Assembly: GCA_903825285.1 (NCBI GenBank)
Contig: CAIJZY010000038.1
Span: 62,001 to 126,000 of the forward strand
DNA from: an uncultured Opitutia bacterium
GTDB taxonomy: Bacteria; Verrucomicrobiota; Verrucomicrobiia; Opitutales; Opitutaceae
Direction: 5' to 3'
Length of the DNA: 64,000 bases
The number at the start of each line of letters is the position of its first letter. Within the stretch, counting starts at the first letter, position 1. Below the pieces are notes generated by a model. That model did no database searches, was not told where the DNA came from, and saw only the letters and a list, made by a program, of their open reading frames with translations. Positions 50,766 through 59,702 of the stretch are shown one piece after another. A program made the translations under genes and the position numbers.

Positions 50766-52094
50766 ATGGGATTTTTTGACCGCTTCTCCGGCAAGTCGCG
50801 CCCCGAGCCCACGCCCCCAACCTCGGCCGAGACGGCCGCCGCGGCCTCGGCGGGTGGCGTCCTGCCCCAGCTGATCACGGCCCGCGAGCGGCTGGAGGCC
50901 AAGGACCTGCCCGGCGCCATGGCGATCTACGAGCAGGTGCTGGCCGCCGCCGGCGACCGGGCGGACGTGCTCGTGACCATCTCCGCCGACCTCGGCATCA
51001 ACGGCCATATCCGCGAGATCGTCGAGCTGGTGGCCCCGCGCTACGACGCCGAGCGGCACGGGCCCGCGACCGGACTCAACCTGCTGCAGGCCTACCTGGC
51101 GCTGCACCACGTGGACGCCGCGCAGCACGTGCTCGACATCCTCTTTGCACTGCAGCGGCCCGAGCTCGAGGAACGCCTGCACGGGTTCTCCAACGCGATC
51201 GCCGAGCTGATCCACCAGGATGCGGCCCCGGTGCCCACGGCCGACGCGGCGGCCGCCGAGGCGCCCAAGATCAACTTCATCACGATCAGCAAGCCGATCT
51301 GGTTCTACGGCCTCGAGCCGCTGGCCGCGCAGATCCTGCCTCCGAAGGAGGGCCGCCTGCGCCGGGTGGCGTTCACGCAGCTGGCGCTCCTGGGCGTGGA
51401 GAACCTCGGCGAGGTCATGACGCAGCCCGAGACCGAGCCGGGTCGCCTCGCGCGGGCGCTGCCGCTGTGGCTGGCCGAGACCTTCTACTTCTCGCCGCAC
51501 TACTCGCCCCTCGCGGTGATCGCGGTGATGAACCAGAAGCACTACGCGCTGCTCGGGACGGAGTGGACGACGGACAATCTGCGCCAGCTCGTGGACACGA
51601 CGGAAGGCGGACTTGATTACATCTTCACCGGCGCGCTGCGGCCGGTAGGCACCGAGTACGAGGCCGTGCTGCGGGTGTGGGAGGTGAAGAAGCTCCGCGA
51701 GCGGAAGACGCTGACCCTCCACTGGGGTCCCGCCACCGCCGACCGCGAGCTTACCCAACTGCACGAGCAGATCCGGATGTTCATGGAGTGGACCCCGGAA
51801 AAATCCGGCCTGACCTACTCCCCGCCGTCGCGCCCGTCCGCCTGGCTGGGACAGCTCAGCGCGGCGCTCACCCTTTTCCTTGGCGACAAAGGCATGCTGC
51901 CCCGGGAACAGATGACGCTGCCCAACGCGGTGCTCGATGCCGCCGCGGAGCAGGCGGCGACCAACGAGGCGAGCTCGCTCGGCTGGCTGACCCTGCTGGC
52001 CGCGGGGCGGCGCCATGGGCTCGTCGGCAACCTGGCCGACGTGCAGGTCCGGTCCACGGACCTCGTGCGGCGGGCGCAGGAACTCCTGCGCTGA
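50766..52094 (+). CDS. Conserved protein of unknown function, TPR-like N-terminal helices
   Basis: 442 residues. The N-terminal part (MGFFDRFSGKSRPEPTPP then ARERLEAKDLPGAMAIYEQVLAAAGDRADVLVTISADLGINGH) looks like a tetratricopeptide-type helical repeat, and the rest carries VRRAQELL at the end plus mixed segments (PAAEAPKINFITISKPIWFYGLEPLAAQILPP). No known enzyme motif. It is not exported. Start ATG at 50766. It lies between the rhombosortase gene and the DAHP synthase gene. Confidence 0.6.
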   Translation: MGFFDRFSGKSRPEPTPPTSAETAAAASAGGVLPQLITARERLEAKDLPGAMAIYEQVLAAAGDRADVLVTISADLGINGHIREIVELVAPRYDAERHGPATGLNLLQAYLALHHVDAAQHVLDILFALQRPELEERLHGFSNAIAELIHQDAAPVPTADAAAAEAPKINFITISKPIWFYGLEPLAAQILPPKEGRLRRVAFTQLALLGVENLGEVMTQPETEPGRLARALPLWLAETFYFSPHYSPLAVIAVMNQKHYALLGTEWTTDNLRQLVDTTEGGLDYIFTGALRPVGTEYEAVLRVWEVKKLRERKTLTLHWGPATADRELTQLHEQIRMFMEWTPEKSGLTYSPPSRPSAWLGQLSAALTLFLGDKGMLPREQMTLPNAVLDAAAEQAATNEASSLGWLTLLAAGRRHGLVGNLADVQVRSTDLVRRAQELLR

Positions 52095-52157
52095 GGCCGG
52101 GCGACACGCTCGGAAAAGATGGCGGCCCGACCGGTTGCCCATACGCTTCCCCGTCCC

Positions 52158-53216
52158 ATGCACTCACCCACCGCCGACCTGCGCATCCGCGCCACCAAGC
52201 CGCTCATTGCCCCGGCGGTGCTGGAGGACGACCTGCCGCTGGACGACGCCCGCGCGGCGCTGGTGGCGCGCACCCGGCGCGAGGTGGAGGCGATCGTCAC
52301 GGGCGCCGACCCGCGGCTCCTGGTGGTGGTCGGACCCTGCTCGATCCACGATCCCGCGGCCGCGGTGGAGTACGCGCAGCGGGTGAAGGAGCTGATCCCG
52401 CTGTACGCGGGCGAGCTGCTGCTGGTGATGCGGGTGTACTTTGAAAAGCCCCGCACTGTCGTGGGCTGGAAGGGGCTGATCAACGATCCGTACCTGGACG
52501 GCAGCTTCCAGATCAACGCCGGCCTGCGCATCGCGCGGAAGCTGATGATCGACGTGACCGGGCTGGGCGTGCCGGTGGCGACCGAGTTTCTCGACACGAC
52601 GCTGGGCCAGTACTACGCGGATCTCGTCTCCTGGGGCGCGATCGGCGCGCGCACGGTCGAGAGCCAGGTGCACCGCGAGCTGGCCTCGGGACTTTCCATG
52701 CCGGTTGGATTCAAGAACCGCACGGATGGCGACATCCAGGTGGCGGTGGACGCCATCCGCTCCGCCGGGCATCCGCACTGGTTTCCGTCGCTGACCCGTG
52801 AGGGCGCTCCCGCCGTGATGGGCACGTCAGGCAACGAGCACGCGCACCTCGTGCTGCGCGGCGGCAGCCAGGGCCCGAACTTCTCGGCGGCGCAGGTCCA
52901 GGCCGCCGCGGCGCTGCTGCGGAAGAACCAGCTGCCGCCGTACCTCATGGTGGACTGCAGCCATGCGAACAGCGCGAAGGACCCGGAGCGCCAGTCGGAG
53001 GTCGTGACCGACCTGGCGGCGCAGCTGGCGGCCGGCGAGTCCGCGCTCGCGGCGGTGATGATCGAAAGCAATCTCCTCGGCGGGTTGCAGGATTATCAGG
53101 CCAGCCCGCTGGTCTATGGACGCAGCATCACCGACGGCTGCCTCGCATGGGAAAAGACGCTGCCCCTTTTCGCCCAGCTCGCCGCCGCCGTGAAACAGCG
53201 CCGGAACCGCGGTTGA
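52158..53216 (+). CDS. 3-deoxy-7-phosphoheptulonate synthase (AroG/AroF/AroH type)
   Basis: First enzyme of the shikimate pathway, joining phosphoenolpyruvate and erythrose 4-phosphate. 352 residues of class I type: VVVGPCSIHDPAAAVEYA, VMRVYFEKPRTVVGWKGLINDPYLDGSFQINAGLR, the signature VESQVHRELASGLSMPVGFKNRTDG, and MVDCSHANSAKDPERQ, with the metal ligands C (GPCSIHD), H (DCSHANS), E and D. Start ATG at 52158. It is the last plus-strand gene before the rlmN gene on the opposite strand. Confidence 0.93.
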   Translation: MHSPTADLRIRATKPLIAPAVLEDDLPLDDARAALVARTRREVEAIVTGADPRLLVVVGPCSIHDPAAAVEYAQRVKELIPLYAGELLLVMRVYFEKPRTVVGWKGLINDPYLDGSFQINAGLRIARKLMIDVTGLGVPVATEFLDTTLGQYYADLVSWGAIGARTVESQVHRELASGLSMPVGFKNRTDGDIQVAVDAIRSAGHPHWFPSLTREGAPAVMGTSGNEHAHLVLRGGSQGPNFSAAQVQAAAALLRKNQLPPYLMVDCSHANSAKDPERQSEVVTDLAAQLAAGESALAAVMIESNLLGGLQDYQASPLVYGRSITDGCLAWEKTLPLFAQLAAAVKQRRNRG

Positions 53217-53220
53217 GGCT

Positions 53221-53256
53221 GGTTGCACCGCCAAGGTCGCGAAGCACGCGAAGGTC
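53221..53256. repeat. Solo arm of the ACCACGAAG repeat family
   Basis: The stretch CACCGCCAAGGTCGCGAAGC with further CGCGAAGG units resembles the left arm at 27008-27041. No inverted partner is nearby. It lies between the convergent DAHP synthase and rlmN genes. Confidence 0.5.
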
Positions 53257-53271
53257 AGGCGGCGGTGGAAA

Positions 53272-54324
53272 TCAGCTCTGCGTGGAGGCCAGCTGGCCGC
53301 AGCCGGCGGCGATGTCGATGCCGCGGCGCTGGCGCACGCTGCTCGGAATTTTGAACTCCGACTTGAGGATGTGCTGGAACTGCCGCGCGGCCTCGGTCCG
53401 CGTGGGTGTGCCGGCGTAGCCGGAGGTCGGGTTCAGCGGGATCAGGTTGACCTGCGCAGGCAATCCCTGGAGCAGGCGCCCGACGGCGCGGGCCTGGTCG
53501 GCGGAGTCGTTCTGCCCCTCGATCAGCGTCCACTCGTAAAAGATCCGGCGGCCCGTGGCGGTGCTGTAGTCGCGGCACGCGGCCATGAGCTCGTCGAGCC
53601 GCCATTTCTTCGCCGCGGGCACGAGGGCGGCGCGCCCGGCCTGCGTGGCGGCATGAAGCGAGACGGCGAGGTGCAGCGGGCGCTGCTCGCGTGCCAGGCG
53701 GCGGATGCCCGGCACGACCCCGACCGTGCTGAGCGTGATGCGCCCGGCGCCGAGTGCCAAGCCGGCCTCGTCACGCAGGATGTCCACGGCGTGCATCACC
53801 GCGTCATAGTTGTGCAGCGGCTCGCCCATGCCCATCAGGACGACGTTGCGCAGGCGGTGCGGCTCGCGGGCGGTGCGCAGGGCCCGGGCGACATGCACCG
53901 CCTGGGCGACAATCTCGCCGGGCGTGAGATGCCGCGTGTAGCCCATCTGCCCGGTGGCGCAGAACACGCAGCCCATCGCGCAGCCGACCTGGCTGGAGAT
54001 GCAGGCGGTCACGCGGCCGGTGAAGCGCATCAGCACGGTCTCGATCCGGGCGCCGTCCCCCAGGGTGAGCAGGTATTTGCGCGTGAATCCGTCGTTCGAG
54101 TCAGTCTCGAGCGCCGTGGGCAGCACACCGAGGCAGGACTCCGCCTTGAGGCGGGAGCGCACCCGCGCCGGCAGCTCCGTCATCTCCTCGAACGAGCCGA
54201 CGAGCTGGAGGTAGAGATAGTTCCACAGCAGCGCCGCGTGGAAGGGGTTCACATCCCAGCGCACCAGCTGGAGACGAAGCTCCTCGCGCGTGAGGTCGTA
54301 GAGGTTGACGGGCGTGGCGCGCAC
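53272..54324 (-). CDS. rlmN: 23S rRNA (adenine2503-C2)-methyltransferase RlmN
   Basis: Radical SAM methyltransferase acting on 23S rRNA A2503 and on tRNA. 350 residues: cluster motif CAMGCVFCATGQMGY near residue 114, GMGEPLHNYDAV, LAVSLHAATQAGRAALVPAAKKW, LIPLNPTSGYAG, and the C-terminal methylated-cysteine motif RRGIDIAAGCGQLA. Start GTG at 54324. The protein is complete with all cysteines. Divergent from the aldo/keto reductase downstream. Confidence 0.93.
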   Translation of the reverse strand: MRATPVNLYDLTREELRLQLVRWDVNPFHAALLWNYLYLQLVGSFEEMTELPARVRSRLKAESCLGVLPTALETDSNDGFTRKYLLTLGDGARIETVLMRFTGRVTACISSQVGCAMGCVFCATGQMGYTRHLTPGEIVAQAVHVARALRTAREPHRLRNVVLMGMGEPLHNYDAVMHAVDILRDEAGLALGAGRITLSTVGVVPGIRRLAREQRPLHLAVSLHAATQAGRAALVPAAKKWRLDELMAACRDYSTATGRRIFYEWTLIEGQNDSADQARAVGRLLQGLPAQVNLIPLNPTSGYAGTPTRTEAARQFQHILKSEFKIPSSVRQRRGIDIAAGCGQLASTQS

Positions 54325-54443
54325 TCCGCGGACATAGGCCCTGCGTGGTTAAAGGACAGATTTTTCCGCGACGACCCGACAGGCCCGGACGGTTTGAGGA
54401 GATGAGACGTTGCGACCGCACCGGGAGCGGATAACGTGGTGAA

Positions 54444-55421
54444 ATGAAATACCGGTCCCTCGGACGCAGCGACATCAAGGTCTCGGAAGTCAGCCTCGGC
54501 TGCTGGACGATGGGCGGGCTCAACTGGGTCAATGGCACGCCCAACGGCTGGGCGAACGTCAATGAGGATGAGATCACCGCCGCCATCAAGCGCGCGGTGG
54601 AGGGCGGCGTGAACCATTTCGACAACGCCGACGTGTACGGCAACGGGAAGGCGGAGCGCATGCTGCGGCGCGTGCTGGCGCGGCTGGGGTTGAAGTCCAC
54701 GGACTTCGTGATCGCGACGAAGGTCGGACATTTTCCGGGCACGGCGGAGCACGCCTACGACCCGCTGCACATCCGGCACCAGTGCGAGCAGTCGCTCAAG
54801 AACCTCGGGCGCGACTACATTGACCTGTATTACCTTCACCACGGCGACTTCGGGCCGAAGGCCGAGTGGCTGCAGGGGGCGGCGGACACGCTCGATGCCC
54901 TGGTGCGGGAGGGGAAGATCCGCCTGAAGGGCCAGAGCGCGTACAACGAGGCGGACTTCGCGCGGGCGGTTCCGGTGGTGAAGCCCGCCGTGCTGCAGTC
55001 CTGGGCGAACGCCCTGGCCACCGACTTCATCCGTCCCGGCGGCGTGGTGCCGAAGCTGCTGGAGCAGCACGGCATGTCCTATGTCGCATTCAGCCCGCTG
55101 GCCCAGGGACTGATGCTCGACAAGTTCGACCCGGAGAAACCGCCGCAGTTCGAGGAGGGCGACCACCGGCGGAACAGCGGTCGCTTCACCCCTGAGAAGC
55201 TGCGGGCGCTGAAACCCCGGCTCGCGCAGCTCAAGGCCCGCTTCGGCGCGACCATCGAGGACCTCTCGGCCGTGGCGCAGCGCTACCTGCTCAATCACCC
55301 AAACATGGCGTGCGTCATCCCGGGCTTCCGCAACGAGCGCCAGGTTGCCTGCAACCTGGCGGCCGTCGGCCGCGAGCTGAGCTCGGCGGACATGGCCTTC
55401 ATCGAAAAGGTGCTCGGATAA
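54444..55421 (+). CDS. Aldo/keto reductase
   Basis: 325-residue NADP-dependent oxidoreductase. MKYRSLGRSDIKVSEVSLGCWTMG at the start; catalytic Asp and Tyr in HFDNADVYGNGKAERML, Lys in FVIATKVGHF, His in DLYYLHHGD. Later segments are QSAYNEADFARAV and AFSPLAQGLMLDKFD. Substrate unknown; likely a sugar or aromatic aldehyde. Starts with ATG at 54444, divergent from rlmN; convergent with the PHP phosphatase, with 3 bases between stops. Confidence 0.87.
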   Translation: MKYRSLGRSDIKVSEVSLGCWTMGGLNWVNGTPNGWANVNEDEITAAIKRAVEGGVNHFDNADVYGNGKAERMLRRVLARLGLKSTDFVIATKVGHFPGTAEHAYDPLHIRHQCEQSLKNLGRDYIDLYYLHHGDFGPKAEWLQGAADTLDALVREGKIRLKGQSAYNEADFARAVPVVKPAVLQSWANALATDFIRPGGVVPKLLEQHGMSYVAFSPLAQGLMLDKFDPEKPPQFEEGDHRRNSGRFTPEKLRALKPRLAQLKARFGATIEDLSAVAQRYLLNHPNMACVIPGFRNERQVACNLAAVGRELSSADMAFIEKVLG

Positions 55422-55424
55422 CTG

Positions 55425-56243
55425 CTAGGCCAGCGAGGCAAGCGCGTCGGTGATCGTCACGTTCTGGCGCTTGCGCTCGAGGAAGAAGCTGACCTCGGAG
55501 TAGCCGGCGGCCTGGAGCACGCGCAGGGCCGTGGCGTAGTCCGCGCCGACGCGGCGCACGGAGTGGGCGTCGGCGCCGATGACCACGGGGATGCCGCGGG
55601 CGCGCATCAGGCCGAGCATGGTGGCGCCCGGGTTCATCTCCGGAATGGCCTTCTGCAGCCCGCTGGTGTTCAGCTCCATTGCCACGCCGGTCGTGGCGAT
55701 GCGATCCAGCGCGCGTTCGATGTAAGGACGGATGCGTGTGAAGTCCCACTCCGACGGGGCCTCGTTCTTCACGAGGTCGGGATGGGCGAGCGTGTCGTAG
55801 AGCCCGGTCTCGGCGGACTCGGCGAGGTGCTGGAAATACGTCTGCTGGTAGTCGAACCAGTCGCCGCGGAAAAATCGCGCCCGGTACTCCGGCACCTGCA
55901 TGTGCACCGAGCCGAGGACGTGGTGCAGCGGGTAGCGGGCGTGGAGCAGTTCCAGCCAGGATTCGACGCCGGGAAAGAAATCGCTCTCCAGGCCGAGGCG
56001 CACGTCCACCCGCCCGGCAAACTCGGCCCGGGCCGCGCCCACCATTTCAGCGTAACGGTCGAATTCGCCCGGCGCCATCCGCACGCCGGCGGAGATGCCA
56101 TCCGGCAGCGGGCAGTGGCAGGTGAAGATGATGCCCTTCAGCCCGCGCGCGGCGGCCGCGGCGGCGTATTCCACGGGCTCGCCGGTGGCGTGCTTGCAGA
56201 GCGGCGTGTGGGAATGGGACTCGTAGAGCAGCGGGACAGGCAC
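55425..56243 (-). CDS. PHP-domain phosphatase, histidinol-phosphatase (HisK) type
   Basis: 272 residues with the PHP metal-site motifs: ESHSHTPLC at the N-terminus, FTCHCPLPDG, GLESDFFPG, VLGSVHMQ, LAHPDLVKNEAP and VIGADAHSVRRVG. The order fits the HisK histidinol phosphatase of histidine synthesis, but other phosphoesterases share the fold. I chose the GTG at 56243 (VPVPLLYESHSH) as start; there is no in-frame ATG near. Translation starts 9 bases after the GH88 stop, so the two are probably one operon. Confidence 0.8.
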   Translation of the reverse strand: MPVPLLYESHSHTPLCKHATGEPVEYAAAAAARGLKGIIFTCHCPLPDGISAGVRMAPGEFDRYAEMVGAARAEFAGRVDVRLGLESDFFPGVESWLELLHARYPLHHVLGSVHMQVPEYRARFFRGDWFDYQQTYFQHLAESAETGLYDTLAHPDLVKNEAPSEWDFTRIRPYIERALDRIATTGVAMELNTSGLQKAIPEMNPGATMLGLMRARGIPVVIGADAHSVRRVGADYATALRVLQAAGYSEVSFFLERKRQNVTITDALASLA

Positions 56244-56251
56244 GGCCGGGC

Positions 56252-57622
56252 TCAGAAGAAGGTGTAGTAGCGGCCCGCGGCCATGCGCGCGATGAGCAGC
56301 GCGAGTTCCATCGCGTGGTAGTCGCCCCACATCGAGGACTCGCCGCACGGGACCTGGCGGCCCTTCGGGATGTAATCCCAGCCGTTCGGGCGGTGGTAGA
56401 CGCTGTGGAGGATGAGACCCTGGTGCTTCCGGTCCGTGGAAAGGTAGGGCTCGGCGAAGAGCGTGCCCGCGACCGTCAGACCGGCCTGCAGGTAGCGGCG
56501 GCCGGCGGCCGGCTCACCGTGGGCGGCGAGGTAGTTGCCGAGGCGGATGAGACCCTGCGCGGCGATCGCGGCGGCGGAGCTGTCCACCGGCTCGTACGGG
56601 TTGAACGGGTCGGCCGGGCGGCTCTGGTAGTGGCCCAGCGCGTGGGTCTGCAGCGCGGCGGTGTCCCAGTACGGGATGCCGTCCTTCGCGGTGTAGCCGT
56701 CGATGAAGTAGTCGCTCGTGGCGCGGGCGGTCTTCAGGTAGAGGTCGGTGACCGCGCGCCGGCCGCCGGCGAGGTCGAGGGCGGAGCCCTTCACGGTGTC
56801 GAGGAACTCCAGCTGCTCGGCGTAGCCCGTGATGATCCAGGCGGCGCCGCGCGTCCAGGTGGTGAACGGCGAGAAGCCCTGCTGGCTCGACGGGCAGCGG
56901 TAGTTGCCGTCGTTGCGGTTGAAGATGGACTCGTGCACGACGCGCCCGCGGACGTCATAGGCGTCGCGGCCCTCGCCGAAGTAGACGTTGAAGCGCGCGG
57001 TGGTCCGGGCGTGCTCGATGGCGCGGAGCAGGAGGTTGGCCGGCTTGTCGCCCTCGCCCATCAGGACGTGGCCGAGCTGGTCGGCGACCACGAGCGAGCG
57101 CATGGAGCGGATGGTGTCGGAGAAGAGCGAGTGCGGGCCGTTGAAGGAATAGACATAGCCCGTGCCGTACGCGGTGGGCGCCCAGCGTGCGGCCTGGACG
57201 GCGCCGGAGACCTTGAGCGCGAGCTCCGTGTAGTTCAGCTCGTCGCGGTTAAACGGGATCCGGCCTTCCAGCATCAGCCGGCGCAGGTTGCCGTAGGTGG
57301 AGATGTTGTTGAACCCGTGGTCGTGCACGCCGATGTGCGAGACGTGCGAGGCCATGTGCCGCAGGGTCTTCTCGCGCCCGAGGCGGAGCGAGTCCTCGTC
57401 GCCGGTCGCGTCGAAGTGCAGGAACGCCATGCCGAACTGGAAGCCCTGGGTCCACTCGGTCCAGCCGCGGGAGGTGTAGCGGCCGCGGACGGTGAAGACC
57501 GGCGTGCCCTTGGCGGAGTCCCAGCTGGCGTCGATCGAGCGGATCTTCTGGCCCGCGAGCTCGAAGAGCCGGGCGACCTTTTTCTGCAGCTTGGCGGGAG
57601 TGAGCGTGGCGTCGATTTTCAT
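56252..57622 (-). CDS. Unsaturated glucuronyl hydrolase (glycoside hydrolase family 88)
   Basis: 456 residues. It removes unsaturated uronic acids made by polysaccharide lyases. Family motifs: EWTQGFQFGMAFLHFDATGD, SHIGVHDHGFNNISTYG, FTTWTRGAAWIITGYAEQLEFLDTV, PYWDTAALQTHALGHYQSRPADPFNPYEPVDSSAAAIAAQGL, VPCGESSMWGDYHAMELALLIARM, with the catalytic Asp in HDHGF. No signal peptide, so it is probably cytoplasmic or periplasmic in another export mode. Start ATG at 57622. Divergent from the marC gene by 105 bases. Confidence 0.85.
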   Translation of the reverse strand: MKIDATLTPAKLQKKVARLFELAGQKIRSIDASWDSAKGTPVFTVRGRYTSRGWTEWTQGFQFGMAFLHFDATGDEDSLRLGREKTLRHMASHVSHIGVHDHGFNNISTYGNLRRLMLEGRIPFNRDELNYTELALKVSGAVQAARWAPTAYGTGYVYSFNGPHSLFSDTIRSMRSLVVADQLGHVLMGEGDKPANLLLRAIEHARTTARFNVYFGEGRDAYDVRGRVVHESIFNRNDGNYRCPSSQQGFSPFTTWTRGAAWIITGYAEQLEFLDTVKGSALDLAGGRRAVTDLYLKTARATSDYFIDGYTAKDGIPYWDTAALQTHALGHYQSRPADPFNPYEPVDSSAAAIAAQGLIRLGNYLAAHGEPAAGRRYLQAGLTVAGTLFAEPYLSTDRKHQGLILHSVYHRPNGWDYIPKGRQVPCGESSMWGDYHAMELALLIARMAAGRYYTFF

Positions 57623-57727
57623 GGAGGAATCGCGGTGACGTTGCCGGCTCGCGCGGGGTGAAACAAGGGCGAACTGGCGGCCGGGCCGGGCTTGCGCCGG
57701 CGGCGCGGACCGGGGAGGATTCCGGTC

Positions 57728-58309
57728 ATGCCGGAGTTCCTCCACGACTTCATCAAGGCCTTCATTCCGCTGTTTGTCGCCATCGACCCGATCGGGCTGG
57801 CGGCGGTGTACCTGGCGATGGGCGTCGGCGTGCCGACCGAGCGCCGGAAGACGATCGCCAACCAGGCCGCGTGGACCGGCGGGCTGGTGGCGCTGCTGTT
57901 CCTCTTCCTTGGGCAGGAGATCTTCAAGGCGCTGGGCATCTCCGTGAGTGACTTCCAGATCGCGGGCGGACTCATCCTCTTCATCCTCGCGGCGCGCGAC
58001 CTGACCCACTCGGCGGCCGAGGAGCCGGCGAAGCTGGCCGACGACTTCGGCGTCGTGCCGCTCGGCATGCCGCTGATCGCCGGCCCCGCCTCCATCACCA
58101 CGCTCATCGTCCTGGCGCAGACCCTCGGCTGGGTGGTGGCGCTCGCCGCACTCGTGGTGAACCTGATCATCGTCGTGCTGGCCTTCGCCTACAGCGACTG
58201 GATCGCCGCCAAGATCCGCGCGACCGGCATGCGGGCGATCTCCAAGATCATCTCGATGCTGCTCGCCGCGATCGCGGTGAACATGATCCGCCACGGCTGG
58301 ATCCATTAA
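57728..58309 (+). CDS. MarC-family integral membrane protein
   Basis: 193 residues with six predicted helices (FIKAFIPLFVAIDPIGLAAVYLAM; GGLVALLFLFLGQEIFKALG; IAGGLILFILAARDLTH; MPLIAGPASITTLIVLAQTLGW; ALVVNLIIVVLAFAYSDWI; ISMLLAAIAVNMIRHGW). The signatures match the MarC/UPF0056 family, whose transport function is not established. The start at 57728 is chosen as the ATG before the conserved first helix. Confidence 0.85.
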   Translation: MPEFLHDFIKAFIPLFVAIDPIGLAAVYLAMGVGVPTERRKTIANQAAWTGGLVALLFLFLGQEIFKALGISVSDFQIAGGLILFILAARDLTHSAAEEPAKLADDFGVVPLGMPLIAGPASITTLIVLAQTLGWVVALAALVVNLIIVVLAFAYSDWIAAKIRATGMRAISKIISMLLAAIAVNMIRHGWIH

Positions 58310-58320
58310 GGCGCGGGCGG

Positions 58321-58362
58321 ATTAATCGCGGAGACGCGGATGGACGGAGGCGCGGAGAAAGC
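58321..58362. repeat. Degenerate intergenic repeat (CGCGGAG family)
   Basis: Between the convergent marC and M20 genes there is a string of short related units (CGCGGAGACGCGGATGGACG and GAGGCGCGGAG), like the stretch at 14349-14380. Units are short and the call is only moderately supported. Confidence 0.4.
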
Positions 58363-58398
58363 CATTTTCTGCCCCGGACCTCCTGACCACCGCCGAAC

Positions 58399-59646
58399 TC
58401 AGCCGGCGAAGGTCGTGAGCAGGTCGGCGTAGGTCTTGGCGGCAGCCACGAGGTCCTTGACACGGGCGCGCTCGTCCACGGCGTGCTCGTTCTGGCCGCC
58501 AGGGCCGTAGCCGAGCGTCGGGATCTTTAGGTGGTGCGCGAAGAAGTGCATGTCGTTGAACCCGGTGGAGACGTTGAACGTCGTCGGCGTCCGCCGCACG
58601 CGGGTCACGCTCCGCGCCATCGCGGCAAAGAACGGATGCTTGGGCGCGTGGTAGCACGGGTGGTTCTCGGAGACCTTCGCCACCGTGATCCGGCAGCCCG
58701 GGATGCGGCGCGCGGCGGCGGCCAGGAAGGCGCGCGTCTCCCGCTCGGCGGTGGCGGCGGTCTCGAGCACGATCACGCGGCGGTCGATCGAGAAGCGCGC
58801 CAGCGCCGGCACGGTGTTGATCTTGCCGCCCTCGCCGGAGCTGAAGGTGCCGCCGAGGTTGATGGTCGGGTACATGACCTTGCCCTCGGGCGTGACAAAG
58901 GTGCGGCGCTCGAGCTTCCGCTGGTAATCGCCGAGGAGGAGGACCAGCGCCGACATTTTCTCGAGGGCGTTGACGCCGCGCTCAGGCATCGAGCCGTGGG
59001 CGGCGCGGCCGTGAACCGTGACCTCGAGCCAGACCACGCCGTTGTGGCCGCAGCAGACGGTGCTGCCCTCGCCGCCCTCCATGACAATCGCGTAGTCGGG
59101 GCGGATCGCCGCCTGCGTCACCAGCCAGCCCGCGCCGAGGGCGGAGTCGGTCTCCTCGTCGGCCGTGAACGACACCTCGACATTCATCCGCGGCGCCGTG
59201 CCGGTGGCGCGCAGGGCGCGCAGCGCCAGCAGGCAGCTCGCGATGGAGCCCTTCATGTCCGACGTGCCGCGGCCGTAGATCCAGCCGCCGTCCACCAGGC
59301 CGCTGAAGGCGCTGCCGTGGCGCCACTGGCCCGAGACCGGGACCACGTCGTAGTGGGCGTTGAAATGCACCGTCTTCCTCGCGCCGGCGACAGCCAGCTG
59401 GCCCAGGACGTTGTAGCGCGGGTGGTCGAGCTGGTCCGAGGGCAGGTAGCGTCGCATCCAGGTCCGCGGGACCGGGTGCCGCGTCGCAACCAGGCCGCTG
59501 GCGCGGAGCTCGCGCGTGAGCAGCGCGGTGATGGCGTCGTAATTCTCCCCCGGCGGGTTGACGGTCGGGATGCAGACCAGCCGGTGCAGCAGCGCGGTCA
59601 GGTCGGAGGCATGGCGGTCCAGGTAGGCGGCCGGGGACATGGGCAT
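58399..59646 (-). CDS. M20-family metallopeptidase (ArgE/DapE/carboxypeptidase type)
   Basis: 415 residues. Zinc-site motifs: VHFNAHYDVVPV (H, D), WIYGRGTSDMKGSIA (D), SFTADEETDSALGAGW (catalytic E, ligand E), YAIVMEGGEGS, and a late His (NEHAVDE). Between is the dimerisation domain with TVHGRAAHGSMPERGVNALEKM. Substrate (acyl-amino acid, dipeptide, succinyl-DAP) cannot be decided. ATG at 59646 taken; 59640 is also in frame. Convergent with marC. Confidence 0.85.
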   Translation of the reverse strand: MPMSPAAYLDRHASDLTALLHRLVCIPTVNPPGENYDAITALLTRELRASGLVATRHPVPRTWMRRYLPSDQLDHPRYNVLGQLAVAGARKTVHFNAHYDVVPVSGQWRHGSAFSGLVDGGWIYGRGTSDMKGSIASCLLALRALRATGTAPRMNVEVSFTADEETDSALGAGWLVTQAAIRPDYAIVMEGGEGSTVCCGHNGVVWLEVTVHGRAAHGSMPERGVNALEKMSALVLLLGDYQRKLERRTFVTPEGKVMYPTINLGGTFSSGEGGKINTVPALARFSIDRRVIVLETAATAERETRAFLAAAARRIPGCRITVAKVSENHPCYHAPKHPFFAAMARSVTRVRRTPTTFNVSTGFNDMHFFAHHLKIPTLGYGPGGQNEHAVDERARVKDLVAAAKTYADLLTTFAG

Positions 59647-59702
59647 AACCCAGCCTATCCGCCGGCCGGCCCCAGCCAAAGCCCAAAAACACCCAGCGGG
59701 CC